A DNA stretch of 64,000 bases from positions 14,775,501-14,839,500 of the forward strand of contig NC_053413.1 in assembly GCF_016859285.1 (NCBI RefSeq). Direction: 5' to 3'. Positions 1-25,600 of the stretch are shown here, piece after piece. The DNA is from Xiphias gladius (taxonomy: Eukaryota; Chordata; Actinopteri; Istiophoriformes; Xiphiidae). Position numbers and translations under genes: made by a program. Position 1 is the first letter of the stretch, and each line of letters starts with the position of its first letter. The notes under the pieces are model-generated. The model did no database searches. It saw only the letters and a list, made by a program, of their open reading frames with translations, and was not told where the DNA came from.

Positions 1-1464
1 TAATGGTTGCAACTCAAGGCCTGGATGTGTCTGCTGACACACAAAGACTCTATTGTGTTAACTTAAAAAGGGTCATTGTCTTATTTTACACAGACTGTAT
101 ATTTTTATTGCGGGGGGAGTGAAAGCCAGGGGAGAAATATCTATTCTGGGATTAATTCAAATGGTCAATCATAAGAAATGGGGGGGGGCACACATTTGAA
201 TCGCTATAAAGTTAATGAAAAGTCACATTGTGCATAGAACCAAATAGATAAAACTGTCAATGGATCAGCTGTGTCTGCACTGTTTAGTTCATGTTTTTGG
301 AAAACAGGCAACATCAGTAACATGTTTTTGATGCTGACAGAATGTCATTACATATCTCTGTAGTATCTCCTTGTATTTAATGTCAGTCAGTGATCTGCGT
401 AATCATTTGACCAAGAACGTATCCTTAATCTTGACCTAAAGCACATCTGAACACAACTGACCCAAAATGTCAAGATACCGTTCACCCTTCTAGAGATAAA
501 AATAAAAACCAAGTCCTCAACATTTAAATCAAAAAACTAAACCAAGCAATCACGTAGCTGTACAAATCACAACTGCTTATCTTTCATTCTGAGTGACACT
601 TGAGAAGATGTTTTTGATCGGCTTTAGAGTTATCAGATCTTTGACGGAAAAACAGCACAGCTCAAGGCAACATATAACACCTTCTGTCTGAAATCACTGG
701 CTGTGCCTGTGTCACCTCTGTCTAGTTCGCAGTGTGCAGAGGAATCTGCTAGCCGTCATTTCCCCTCATATAATTCTCGCTCGGGACAGGGCAGTGATCA
801 CAGGAGACTCTGTCAGCGCTGCTGTCCCAAAGCAAGAATGCAAACACCCGAGACGCCCTTCCAAGAATCCCAAGTTGAGGACTTTTCTGGAATGTCCTAA
901 TGAGCCTTCTCCGCTGTGTTTACAGTTCCAGACCGATGGCAACCCTGCAATCTGTCCTGCCGGTGTATCATTATCTGGCCTCCTCAGGGGACACACAGAG
1001 GAACAGAGAGAGTTGGAGGAGATTTCTTCTCCCTAACCAGACGTTAAGATATTTGTCTTCAGACCATATTACTCTAAACAGCAAGAGCAAGACAGAGACA
1101 AGAGGCAACCACAGGCAGTGACTTCACAAGTTTCAATAAATTACTGTAAACCACTTCAAAGTAGGGAGATGTCCAGACAAATAGCTAGATGCTGGGGAGC
1201 CACTGTCTTGTCAGATTAATCTCATTGTTTTGCGTTTACACAGTCCGTCGGGTCATAGCTGCATTGTGAAAAAGAAAGGGCATTGATTCAGTGTAAAGCA
1301 GAGCAAAGGGATCATTGTTTTTTACCTAAGCTCGGTGTCAGGTTACAGACTGAGCATCAGTTAACTGACCTTGACATTCTACTAAAAGTGGAAACTTCAT
1401 GTCAGCACAGAGAAAAGAGTTAATGTTTCTTGGCAGACTGGGCAAAGCATGCGACACAGCTGTG

Positions 1465-1540
1465 TTGGTGGCGGTGGTGGTGGTGGTGGTGGTGGTGGCG
1501 TGTGTGTGTGCGTGTGTGCGCGCGTGTGTGTGTGTGTGTT
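1465..1540. repeat. GGT/GT microsatellite
   Basis: A run of GGT triplets passes directly into GT dinucleotides with GC interruptions. It is a compound simple repeat outside any recognised gene. Confidence 0.9.
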
Positions 1541-3668
1541 CGTATTGGCAGTGTGTTCACCCCCAGCTAACAGTATGTTCTGATCTACTTCAATGAGATC
1601 AGAAACACAAATACGATCTCAGACTTTATTGACTTCAGACTTCTCTTACGTAACACAGGAATGTTGGAACCAGACCATCTCACTAAAACAAAATGCTGCA
1701 ATGGAAACAGAGGTTAACAGTCTCAAAAATGTTATGGTAACTCTTTTGAAATACACAGCAGTAATACCTAAAAAAGTATTCTAATCAAATACATTTTCAT
1801 GCAATACCATTGAAGTCAATTTTTGTTCAAACCTGTTGAGTAAAGGCTGATTATTTAGTTCCTTATCAGTAATTATGAAAGAAATATTCAAAACATTCAA
1901 AACATTGAAATTTTGTTTAAGTATTAACTGCAAAATACATTTGAAGAATCAAAAGTAAAAATACACACCATACAGATTGGCCTCTCTCAGAGTGTTATAT
2001 CGATATTTGTATTCTGTTATTGGGTTATTATTATTGATGAGATGTGTAAGCAGCATTTTAATCTTGTAGCTGATCAAGACAGCTATTTTTACTCATTTAT
2101 ATACTGTTGGATGATTAACATTGTATCATATTTTATCAATTTGACATGTGTATGTGTAATCTCAGTCTGCAAAGTATTGGGTGACTAGAGCTGATAGAGA
2201 AATGTGGGGGGTAAAAAGTGCAGTCCTTCCCATCTCAAATGCAGTGACAAATAGGTATAAAGTAGCAAAATATCTAAATACTTAAGCAAAGTGCAAGGGC
2301 CTAAAAATTGTACTTAAGTATAGTACTTGAGGTAGTTGTTGTTGTACCAGGTAGTTGCTTTGCATCACTGCCCGTCAGATACTGTGACAACAACGTAGCT
2401 ACTCTCCTTGGGGTTCACGTAGATATATATGCCACGTGTCAGGTTTAAATAAAAATTGTATTTTAATTTTCAAGTCCTCAACTCTGAAAAAACAAAAAAA
2501 TCCTGCACATGCCGTTCAGTTGTACTCTTTGTTCATGACCATCATAAAGTAAAATTCATATAGACAAGTAGCACTGGAACACTATATATATAAATGTAAG
2601 AAAACTACATCAGAGGGCCTCAGCAGCAGCTGCAACAGTCCATACAAATTGTCAATGAGCTCTTCCAATTGTTAACAAAATCCCTGTGCTGATGTCTCCC
2701 AACTCTAAACATACTGCATTTACCGATGTCGAAAGAAAAACGAATTGGGTAGATATCATCCAATACAACAATCCAGTATACAAATGCAAATATGCTAATA
2801 GCTACATATCATATAATCTACCCTTAACTAAAAACAAAGCCTATACAAATCATCAAAAGTAGTAAAAATTGATATTATTGTTAAAAAGTTACCCATTTGT
2901 AGAGTTTAAAACACAGTAAGACTGTCTGGTGTCCAAGAAATGTGTGTAATTGCAACCTTTAAATCCAAAAATGACCATCATCCATTTAATAAAAGCAAAT
3001 AAAACTGTAGTTATTACACTGGAAACAGTTTCCAAAGTTTCTTTGAGTGTCATGTGGTGTTAGTCAGTGGTCTAAAGAAGTAACACTTTCTGCTCTGAAA
3101 CTTCATGCTAAGACAATGCAGGGGCCCCTTGCAATTTCCGGCCTACAACAATGGTCTAAAGAGAGAGTGAGGGGTCCTGACTAGAAGTAGTGCAGACTTC
3201 AACTCTTTTAGAAACCCTCAGACCAGCAGTGGCCCAGCAGGAAAACAAAGTGGAAAGCTGCCCACAGTTATCAAGTGCCAAAAAATGTAAGAGGAGGATG
3301 CCCAAAGCGTGGGAATTTCACCTATCATATTTTTCCCAAGAATTCAAGTCCTGGCCAACAGAGTCGTAGCCGGATGCATGTATGTGTTTGAGGAATTTAA
3401 CCTTGTGATTTCAAAATGAAAACTGGGTGTATGTATTTTTGTGTTACTGTTGTTATTATTTTTGTTTGATTCTTGCTCAGTCACTTGATTTCACAAACAT
3501 GGAACTGTAATCTGAGAAACATCCAGTCTTACAAAATAACTTCAAAGACATGCACTCATCAGCCTGACAAAGCAGTGAGAAATTTACAGGTCAAGACATT
3601 TAGATTTCGCATAACGATTGTGTTATTTGTTCATTTTCTCTACGAATTACCACATTCAAATTCTGTTT

Positions 3669-3925
3669 AGGTTTTTGTACGGATTAAACAAGAGCCATAC
3701 AACATTTTAATTAGTGAGCTTTAGAGGTCCTGGCAGATGGATTTGGTTACCTTTGGACAGAGCCAGGCTAGCTGTTTCCCCTTGTTTCCAGTCTTTGTGC
3801 TAAGCTAAGTTAACTGGCTGCAGGCTGTAGCTTCATATTTACTGTACAGATGTGAAATTGGTGTCAATCTTCTCATCTCATCTGTCTATCTGCAAGAGAG
3901 AGAAAACGTCATACTGTTCCTTTAA
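3669..3925 (-). repeat. Dispersed fish repeat (family A), reverse copy
   Basis: This copy runs from a GTTTTTGTACGGATTAAACA start through GCTAAGCTAAGTTAACTGGC to a TACTGTTCCTTTAAAG end. The same order of blocks recurs near 12.4-12.6 kb and 34.7-35.0 kb, and in the opposite orientation near 12.2, 24.3 and 34.4 kb. I recognise it as a widespread non-coding repeat of percomorph fish genomes. It encodes nothing visible, and its exact class is not determined. Confidence 0.65.
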
Positions 3926-5494
3926 AGCAGCATGAGGCAAAAGTGAATACTTGACGGCTGTGAGCTTAAACAACACACTAATAATACTCTTGATAACCTT
4001 TGTGACATTTCTGCCTCATTAGACACCATATAGGAATGTGGTGTGGCAGGAAATAAAGTACATAAGATTGGAGAAAAGATATGATGCAACGAAGGTGATG
4101 AGCAAGAATCAGGCCTACAACATGGTACTAATTTTTAGTAAACTGTTATACACAATATTTCGAACCCTTTGCAGACTCAGATGTCAGGTGAGTATTGTTT
4201 TTGTATGTGAATGGATAAATAAAGTGACTTTATTACATTTTATTTCGAATCATAGTTTTCAAAAGATCAGCGAGAAGCAGCAGTGCATAGAAGAACAGTT
4301 TGTAGAGAAAGAGCCATGTACCAGGCATGGCCTCTGTCAGTGGTGACCTTTTATTTCGGCAAAATTAGGAATACAAGAATGTAGGAAAACTCCATTACAA
4401 ATAAAAGCCCTACAGTCACAATGTTACTTAAGTGGAAGAATATAACTATTACCACCAAAATATACTCAGAGTATCAAAAATCTATGTAATTCCCATTTAA
4501 AGCCGCTACAAGCACAAACATTGTTTTGTTAAAGGAAATACTTCCCCCTATCATATTGCAATGCTTACCTGAGAATCCTGGACCAATAAAACACTGTACA
4601 AAGGACTGTTAACTGCATTAGTCTCAGATGGGTGACACCTAGTGGTGAGAAGTTGTTTGCCCTTCCCATTTTTTTTTTTTAAGACAGAGGGAGCTCTTGG
4701 GATATTTTATCAGTTTTTCCATGTGGTCTCTTGTGTGGTATGCAACTAGAAACAGACGACAGCTCTGTGATAGTCAAGCAGGAGTCATGATAGAGACCTG
4801 TGCAGGCTCTCTATCATGTGTGTGCAGATTTTTATGCAAAATATCCTCCCTCTGCCATCATGGACTGTAGAATGAAAAGAAATCATTAAGGCTGCAATCT
4901 GGACACAAATTAAAACAGACAATCTGAGTGTAGCAGTGCTAACTTGCTGCAATTGACACATGCTTTGACAAAACTTTATGTGTTTCATTGCATAAAACTG
5001 TCTTTTATTTTTCTTCCTCACAGAAAGGATACAAAGGAAGCAGTTGTCTCTCTGTCTTTTCCTGCAAGGACACAGAGCCCTCAAGTATGCGGAGTGTTTC
5101 GTGAACCGTTTAGAAAGTGGACTGATAAATAAACAGAGACACACATGCACAGATGCACACACTGGAACAAGCATGTTTCTCATCCTCTGTTATGGGCCTG
5201 TAGGAGCTTGGAGCCATGGCAACCAAATACCAAGGGGAGAAAAATCTGTGCGCTGCCTGGCCGAGCTCCATCCCTCTGGCAGTCATGCTCAAACTCTTGA
5301 ATCCCATGACAAAAACAACATTCCTCATCTAAGTGATAGTCTTCAAGGAATTCCTGTTAAACAGAGGCATTTCTCAGTGTGCATACCTCATTGTATTGAA
5401 ACCATCTGGTCTAACGTGTGAATGTGAATTCTTCTACAGACCCACACAGAGAGACAAACTGTCTTTGTGCACACATGTGGAAGTTTGAATTGTC

Positions 5495-5500
5495 TTTATT
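5495..5500 (-). terminator. aire: Candidate aire polyadenylation signal
   Basis: TTTATT on the plus strand reads AATAAA on the aire strand, about 490 nt past the aire stop codon. It is the first clear canonical hexamer I found downstream, but in AT-rich DNA it could be chance. Confidence 0.3.
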
Positions 5501-5991
5501 TTTATGACCACTGTACATACGCACATGCGTGTTTATTTGCTGTTATGAGACGCTGTTCTTGTCTGACATTAATGTGTCTCTGAGGGTTTGGCAGCAAAAC
5601 TACTTCCTGATATGAGGTTAGTCTTCTGTCCTCTCCAACACAGTTTTTCCCAGTCTCATGCAAAAAATATGAAAATAAATTAAAAAGAATAATACAGGAC
5701 CACAGTAGTGGAATAATGGCAAAGATAAAGTGTATGTATTTGATTTCACTAGATATGAGCAGAGATGTCCGTGTTAGAAAAGGAGTTTGAAAAATAGCAA
5801 TTCTCCACTTTTCAGCACCATACATTTTTTTCACATGCAGTAAGCACGAAGGAAATCATTTGGACTTGGCTCTGTATACATTGTGCAGTCTCATTTTAAA
5901 TCAGGTATGTTAATTTCATCAAAGTTGATTTACAATATTAATTCAGACCGTGAGAGCTCTTTCGTGAGCGCCAGCCTGAGCGTCTGTCTTG

Positions 5992-11154
<5,163 letters not shown>

Positions 11155-12179
11155 GATCCGCTGTGTGTGCAAATGAGATACAAAGTGACCAGCACCTGAG
11201 ATCATACAAGTGGTAGTTTGGATGTAAGAGGTGTGTCCTACTCAGGGAAGGAAATATTGTACAGGTGCATTGTGTCATGCTGACTGGATTATGTAGGATA
11301 TGCTGAATTTTTTGTGTTCATGACAAACTTTCGGGTCTTTTTTCATGTTATCCTGCATTTCTGCTCTAAATCCATGCATACCAACACATTCATATTCATA
11401 TAAATCACACTACTACGATATTACAATGCTTTTTTATTGACTGGCTGAGACTTTCTGAAAATCCACATTTGGGGAAACCCTAGGAAGGCCAGCCCCTCGA
11501 CCTATTGTCTCTGTGGACTTCATCTGTCCACTAACAGCACTAACTGCCTCTGTCCGCCTGTTGGACCCTCACGGGGATCAAATGACGTGCTGTCAGTCCA
11601 GGGGAATACCTGTCCTCTGTCATCAGGAGAGCTGACTGTAAATGACCTGACACGTCACAGTGACAGTTTTCTTCTTAAAAGGTTCTTTCCACCTCAACTT
11701 CCCCTTAACTATCAGATTTTCAGACACTGACTCACTGCATGGAGTTCAGGATTTGTGTGAAAATTATCACACTGCAACAGGCATGAGAAAATTAACACTG
11801 TAAACAATTGACCAATTGACAGATCGATTGTACGAGTGGTTGATTGCAATGTTCCAGCACATTTTCCTCAGCTGCTGTTACTGTTCAAATTCTCTCATAA
11901 AAGGATTCAATAAGGAACTCCATGGTCCTATGCTCCAAATCAAAGAACCTTTTGCAACAAAACTGAACCATTTACATTTATTTAAGTTTATTTGCTGCCT
12001 TCTACTGAAAGTTAACAAGTTAACATCCTAGGACGAACATTTTAACATAAATTACGTACATGAATCGAATATAATCTGTTATCGATTATAATCTAATGGG
12101 TCAGTTAGATTTAAGTTTAATATCAGTTAAGGCTAACTGTTAGCTAGCCAATTTGTTAAATTTCCAATGTAAATTAAGA

Positions 12180-12615
12180 GTTCACCAATTTGGAAAATAC
12201 TCTTATTATCTCTCTTGAGGAGATGGAGAAAAGAAGATAAATACTACTCTCATATCTCTTAATTTAATATAGCCTAAAGCTGGAGCTAGGAGACGGTTAT
12301 CTTAGCTTTGATAAAGGCTAGAAACAGCGAAAAACAGCAAACCTGGCTCTGTATATCTAGTTTGTTTAGCTGTACAAAAACCAAAGTTAGATTTATGGGT
12401 TGTTATGTTACGTACTTCAGATTTTGTCACCTTTGGACAGAGGCACGCTGTTTTCCAGTTTTCAGTCTTTATGCCAAGCTAAGCTAACCGTCTCCTGTCT
12501 CCATCTTCACTAAAAAGACAGAGCTAAGAGTGGTACTGACCTTCTCATCTAACTCTGGGCACGGAAGGAAGAAAGTGTAGCTACTTCCCAAAATGTTGAA
12601 TATTTCTTTAGCTAT
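12180..12615. repeat. Family A repeat: forward copy next to reverse copy
   Basis: A forward copy (about 12180-12370: CACCAATTTGGAAAATACTC, then AAACCTGGCTCTGTATATC) is followed at once by a reverse copy (about 12410-12615: GTCACCTTTGGACAGAGGCA, GCCAAGCTAAGCTAACC, ending near CCCAAAATGTTGAATATTTC). Together they form an imperfect inverted repeat. Confidence 0.6.
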
Positions 12616-13138
12616 CTCTTGTTATACTGTAAAGTGTTGTAAGCATGTTAGATGTCAGTAAATTGTCAGTTAAGGAATTTTTCATCACTTTACGTAACAT
12701 TGCGAGATAGAGCATTTTTGCCTTGGCAGAGGTATGCGCTCTACTGAGTGCCATTCTAGTTTATAGTGTAACTGGTGATGTGGTTAAAGACACAAACCAC
12801 CTGATTGTGCAAAAATCTCACCAAAACCTGCCTTCTTCTATTACACTCAGTGGATTTTAAAAGAATATATTGCAATTATTCAATCAATCAGTGTAGTAAC
12901 TGGACATAAAATTCAAGATAACATTCAATAGAGTAGACCATTTTGTTACCAGGTAAATGTTGATGGTTAGGAGAGTGAAGCCCTTTAATCTGTAATTTAT
13001 TAATCATTAAACATTATTACATTATTCATACTGGTGAACAAGGACCACTTCTACAGAGGGACGTTCACAACATACATATTACATTATTATATACAGTGCA
13101 GTGCATTACAGTGGATCATTACATGTGTATTATCGGGA

Positions 13139-13223
13139 TGGAGGGATGGGGAGACTGGAAGGAGAGAGGGATAAAGGGAGGAAAGGAGGCAAAGGAGAGG
13201 AGTGGTTGGAGGGAGGAGGGAGT
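13139..13223. repeat. Purine-rich GGA/GAA tract
   Basis: About 85 nt of almost pure G/A on the plus strand (pyrimidine-rich on the rab6b strand), inside the presumed rab6b 3' untranslated region. No protein motif is supported by the open frames here. Confidence 0.7.
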
Positions 13224-13925
13224 TGTGATAGGAAGTTGTCTTTTTATTACTTCTTTTTTTTTTTTTAACCACAGTACAGTTTGTTCTATAAAAGTTAAAC
13301 CCATAGAGAGATAGAGTGCCACATTTTCACAGCTACTGTTAGGTGAACCTACTGGAAGTTGACTCTTGTGGGAATATCAAATGAGATACGTTTTGTCATG
13401 AGATGCTATAGAGAGATGCTATAAAACATTCTAAGATAGTCAACCTCCTTCCAGAGTGCAGAGACCCTGGAGGGCAGGCCAAAGGTCAAAGGTCAAAGAT
13501 CAGATCAGCGTGCATGCGTGCTGCAGACATTCAGACGTGTTCGGCCACCCCACTATTTCTTCTTCTTTGTTTAGGCATCATTTTTGGTGCTTTCCCTTTT
13601 TATATATAAAAAATACAAAACAGAACAGCGAAAAGAATTCCGTTGGTTATCCCGTTTTTATCCCTTTTTCATTTTTCCAAAACTGTTTTTTGTTCATTTT
13701 CATTTCAATTTTTTTTCTTCCCTTTTCTCCGCCAGTCACTTACATATTGACAAAGTATACAATATTTTACAACTGAACAAGACTGAGAGATAACATTTGA
13801 TTTGTCCAATCAGATACAAGGCCCGGATCCTATATCCAATTAGAGAAGTCAACTGGAAGCTAACCAGTAGTAAGCAACACAACAAGCCTATGGTGTGAAG
13901 GGAGCTGTCCAATAGCAGCTCTGTA

Positions 13926-20960
<7,035 letters not shown>

Positions 20961-22538
20961 TCTATTGGGCCTGACACTAAACTATAGTTTTTATGTGTCT
21001 CATAGAAGCTAATAAACTGTCATATTAAGGTAAACGATTGTTGTACTTAAGTGCAATTTTGAGTTATTTGTACTTTACTTAAGTTTAACCACTTAAGGAA
21101 CCTTATTATAAACCTTACTCGACTATACTTTTTACTCGACTATATTTATTTGATAACTATAGTTAGTAGTGACTTTACAAATTAACAGTGTTTCTATAAA
21201 ACATATTATCAGCCTTGTTATAGATGAAAATGACCAACACTATGTAAAGACTTAAAATTAGATTTGTTGTTTAATTTGTCAAGTGACAGAAAATGAATCG
21301 GCAACTATATTGATCATCGATTTATCGTTTTTATTAATTTTGTGAGCAAAAAACACCAAACACTCCCTTGTTCCAGCCTCTAAAATGTGAGGATTAGCAG
21401 CTTTTCTTTGTCGTTTATGCTAGTAAAAAAATCAATCTGTGCTTTACAAAACTGTAAAGGGTATTTTTCATTACTTTCTGACCGTTTACGACAAAAACGA
21501 TTAATTTATTAATTGAGCAAACAATCAGCAGATTAATTCATTAGTTGCAGCCCTAGTTATAATTAGCCCCACCTCAACCAGCTGCGACATTAAAATGCTA
21601 AAGGTTTAAGCATCAGTAACAATATTCCATTAATAAAATGCAGTAATATAACTTTGCAAGAGCCCAGTCTACATAATTAGAACACCAATACTTTTGTATT
21701 TTTACTAAGGTAAGATTTTGAATGCAGCACTTTCTCTTGTAATGGAGCATTTTTATATTGTATTATTACTGTTGTGTTACCATCTCTGATATTAACCTAC
21801 AAGATCTGGAGGAATCTCTGCTTCGCCTTTTAAGCTGAATCCACTCTAACATTCTTGGTCAGACTTTAAAAATATAGAAAAATTAAAACCGCCGAAAATG
21901 AATTTTGTTAAGGTGTCAACATTTAAAGGCATTCCAGCTATTTAATATTGCACTACCATCACGTTGTTGATATTGAAAGAGGCAGAATAAATTGAATTAT
22001 TTAAACAATTGTTCAAATATTATTTATTAAATTAAAAGAAAGGTGAATGGTGAATGTCAATATGACAGAGGCAGATAAATCCTGAATATTAGTCCTAGTA
22101 TGCATTCAGAAAACCCTGGATCCTATACATCCCATAACGCCACTTGATGAACTTGACCTTTCCCTGCCTGGTAAACACCCACATCTTTCAACCCTCCATG
22201 CCTCCAAGTTAACGCCACAGATCAACCAACAATTATTCAAGGGATGTTACTTCTCACCTTTGACAAACTCCTTCAGAGCCACAGAAGATATTATACAACT
22301 GTTTTCACATGCTGAGTAGTGCTGTGGAATCAGTGGAGTGCCCCTTTAAGTAGCAAAGGAGTGCTAACGAATTACAAGAATCCTGTTACTAACTGAATGC
22401 AGGTTTCCTTGGCCCTGCTGTCAGATTACAAAGATCATACCATGAAGCTCTTTTAAATGGCAGTCACAGGCGTCATTGTCTGATTGCAGAAGCTGACTTT
22501 GCAATAATAGTACATCAATAATGCATTCTCAACACAGT
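20961..22538. other. Intergenic region between rab6b and espnl
   Basis: AT-rich DNA without recognisable exons. It contains a family B repeat copy and short GTACTTAAGT-type motifs near 21.03-21.09 kb, also seen near 2.28-2.33 kb, which look like remnants of another dispersed repeat. Confidence 0.55.
21270..21560. repeat. Dispersed fish repeat (family B)
   Basis: Shares ordered blocks with the copy in rab6b intron 1: ATCATCGATTTATCG, CACCAAACACTCCC, AAAATGTGAGGATTAGCAGC, GGGTATTTTTCATTACTTTC, and an end near TTAGTTGCAGCCCTA. Confidence 0.6.
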
Positions 22539-22544
22539 TTTATT
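22539..22544 (-). terminator. espnl: Likely espnl polyadenylation signal
   Basis: TTTATT on the plus strand is AATAAA on the gene strand, 81 nt after the espnl stop codon, with U-rich sequence around it. The close spacing implies a short 3' UTR. Confidence 0.5.
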
Positions 22545-22624
22545 CATGTCCCATCAGTTTGCCAAAATAAACACACCTACATAACATCATTGAGTGGAAA
22601 AAAATGTCAAATTACCCATTAAGA

Positions 22625-25600
22625 CTAATGTTCAAAATCAAACAGCTCTGCCTCCTTCTCTTTCCAGAAAGCAAAGCTGCGGTCAATGTATTTACAAATG
22701 TCTTCATTGTTGAAACAGGAGAAGTCTGTCTCACTGCTACACTCATCTGGAGTAGCAGTTTGAACTACAACTTTGGGTACCAGTCTGGAATCTGGCAACA
22801 ATGATGATGATGATGACGGTGGTGGTAATGATGGACTGCAGCATGGTCTTGAGTCCCCAAAGAAGTGAACTTTGATGTCCTCGAAGCCGTCGCTCCACTG
22901 TCGGCTCCCGGCCTGGATTTCCCGGAGAACGGCCTTGTGGAAGTCCCGCACCGTCTCCCAGGGGAAACTGCCAACATGGTCAAAGACTTCAAAGCAGAGT
23001 AGATGCCTCATCTTCCTCTCCTCAGGCAACAGTTCTTGCTCTAAGATGTGGAAGTATCCCAGCATGAAGAGGTCAAGGGTCAAGCTGTCGTGGCTCACTG
23101 CAACACCGTCCACATCGGGCAGGAATTGCTCTGGGGAGTAGGTAACTTGAGAGAGTGGATTTTGGGAGTTAGAGGACGACAAACAGGACTTTTGCCCCTC
23201 TTTGAGTTCTAGTTTATTTCTCCAGGAGTTTAGTATCTTGTCCACAGCACCTAGTTGTTGGCAGAACTGAAACATGGAGGTGATTCTCTGTTGGGGTGGT
23301 GCTGCTGTCGCTCTCCCTGATGCAGCCTCCTGTCCCTGTCTGTGTCTCGCTGCTCTCACTGAAATAGCATACGCAGACTTCTTCCAGTGGCTCAGGAACA
23401 GCACCACTATGCGCTCTTTCCTTAAGCTGGTAGTCTCCATCACAGGTATAAGTTTTTTAGGAGTTTCGCAATGGCTCAACTCACAGTTGAGGCCTGTGCT
23501 GTTATCTTGTTTGTTTCCCCCTGAAGCCAGTACCTGGTTCTTCAACCCCTGGCCTCCTTTCAGAACCCCAGCGAAGGGATAAATGCCACCAATCTGACCT
23601 TCGAAGTTGGATCTGAGGTTTCTGACTGACACTCCAGACTGCTGAATCTCCCTCTCCACCCTCTCTCTCCGTGCTCTGCTGTAGCTGTTGGTCTCCAAAC
23701 GATGGCTAAAAGCAGATGCCATACCTATGTGAGGTATCCTACATCCACTAGAGGTCTCCACAGGTGCTGGCACCGTTTCTTGGCCTTGTTGCACAAATCC
23801 CTGGCCTAAATCAATTCCTGAACTACCTTTTATTCCTTGCAACCCCTTCATTTCCTCCATCATGCCTTCCACTATTCTCCTCTCACCCCCATCTTCTGTG
23901 GTTTGGGTCAGATTAGCCACCAGCAAAGACATACTCTTGACAATCTCTGAAACACGACTGCACCAGACCGGCAAAGTCAGGCGCATTTTTCCCTCTGCGT
24001 CCATCTGCTGTAGGACCTCTTTGTTAAGGGAGATGTTGACAATGGGATCAGGTAAAATGGTCCTCAGCTCCTCAGTCAGCCTAGTCAGCTCCAGTTCATA
24101 GGCCTGGCAGCGCTTCTGCAGTGAAACAGTCTCGATCTGCTGCTGCAGATACACCAGGTCGTCCTCAGTTAGGAGCTCACCGAAAGGCCCCAAGACAGCG
24201 TTGTGGGCTTGAGAGTACTTCCAGCCATCCACTGGTGGGTAGCCATTAGTCATGTCCTGTTACAGGGAAGAAGAGATTTCAGCAAACAATCCTGATAGAT
24301 GATTTTGTTAAAGGAATAGTTCAACATTTTGGGAAATACACTTATTTGCATGTATTAGAGTTAGATGACAAGACAGAATGCAGTGTAGCTGGGTGTTACG
24401 TACTGGACTACTGGACTACTTGAAATAATGAGGGAACAGGCCACACCTGGCCATGAAACTGACAGTCAGTAAATTGTCTATGTATAAAAATGGCTGTAAT
24501 TCCTAAATGGTTAATGCAATATTTTTCTTAAACCCCCTGAATTAAAGCTGAAAATCTACACTTCAATCACATCTTGATCACTTCATTTCAAATCCATTGT
24601 GGTGGTGTACAGAGGCAAAATTACGAAAATTGTGTCACATACATACTTACGTACCTAACTGTATGTATACATGTTCATTTAAAATGAAGCATTTCTTCAC
24701 AAGTTACACTGGACATTTATATAGGTCTCCTGCACTATATCAGTACTTTCTGCTTTGACTGAAAAACTAAAACAATTACGCTTCAGGGAAAATAGTAATA
24801 AAACATGCATTTCTCTTCTCATGCATCTTTCTTATTAGGTTTTGTAGCGCAAATGCAACAGGACAGTTAAAATTTGCCCAAACTTTCAGAGTTTTTACAC
24901 ACAAAATAAACAAGGCTCAAGGTCTTGTGTCTTTTGTGGTTTCTTCATACTTTGGATTTGACATTTCTGCTCTATAACAGTTGCCTGCATTTTCTTCCTT
25001 GTTGAAAGTCTTTGCATCTTGTACTTTATGGGTAATTCTGCTGTCTGAATCACCCATCTTAACTGAGTCCTGATAGCCTTGCTGGCTTCAGAGTTTTTTT
25101 GTTTGGATATCATTCCTTTCAAGAAACAGATCTATTAAATTAGATATACTCAATTTTTTCCCCCTTGGTCATGCACTCCCCCTGCAATGGCTCCATTCTT
25201 CCCCAAGGGGGCCAACCCCCTAGTTTGACAACTCCAACTTAGCCAGTCTCTGCTTCTTCTAAGCCTGCCAAATATGATTTTGTACACAGATTTGCGCTCA
25301 TGCATAGAAACGTACAGTTGAAGAGTACCTGTCTCCTCTGTTCCTCCTCATCCTGCAGCCTGACCTGCAGCTGCCGCACCATCACCTGTCGTTTCCACTC
25401 TGCTATGGGACGGCCGGCTTCATCGTGAGTGGGCACCAGGGAGTCGATGTCGGCCAGGATCACATCAAAGATTGGTACCTCCTCTAAAGCTTCCTCAATG
25501 TCAAGTCTCTGTCAGCGTTCAACAACATAAGACAGTCATAGTCACTGCTGTGCTCTGTGTCTGGAGCCACATTTGACAGTATAACATCTCTCACAAGTCC

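Larger units (their letters stand above)
1..5494. other. Non-coding region downstream of aire
   Basis: No exon of a recognisable protein family is visible on either strand. The longest open frames here (for example 734-1036 and 5044-5421 on the plus strand) show no domain, no splice-flanked homology and no codon pattern that stands out. The stretch holds a GGT/GT microsatellite near 1.5 kb, a dispersed fish repeat at about 3.7-3.9 kb, and AT-rich unique-looking sequence. The right-hand end probably includes aire 3' untranslated sequence. Confidence 0.6.
11155..13925. other. Region between aire 5' end and rab6b stop
   Basis: No protein-coding exon recognised. The right part should be rab6b 3' untranslated sequence, which is AT-rich and contains T-runs. 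The left part is aire upstream DNA, with no obvious TATA box or GC-rich promoter seen. It contains a paired dispersed repeat at about 12.2-12.6 kb and a purine-rich block at 13.14-13.22 kb. Confidence 0.55.

Noticed and set aside
734-1036. 100-aa plus-strand open frame
   Set aside because: No family resemblance, no flanking splice structure, and several other frames are equally open here. Not enough to call a gene.
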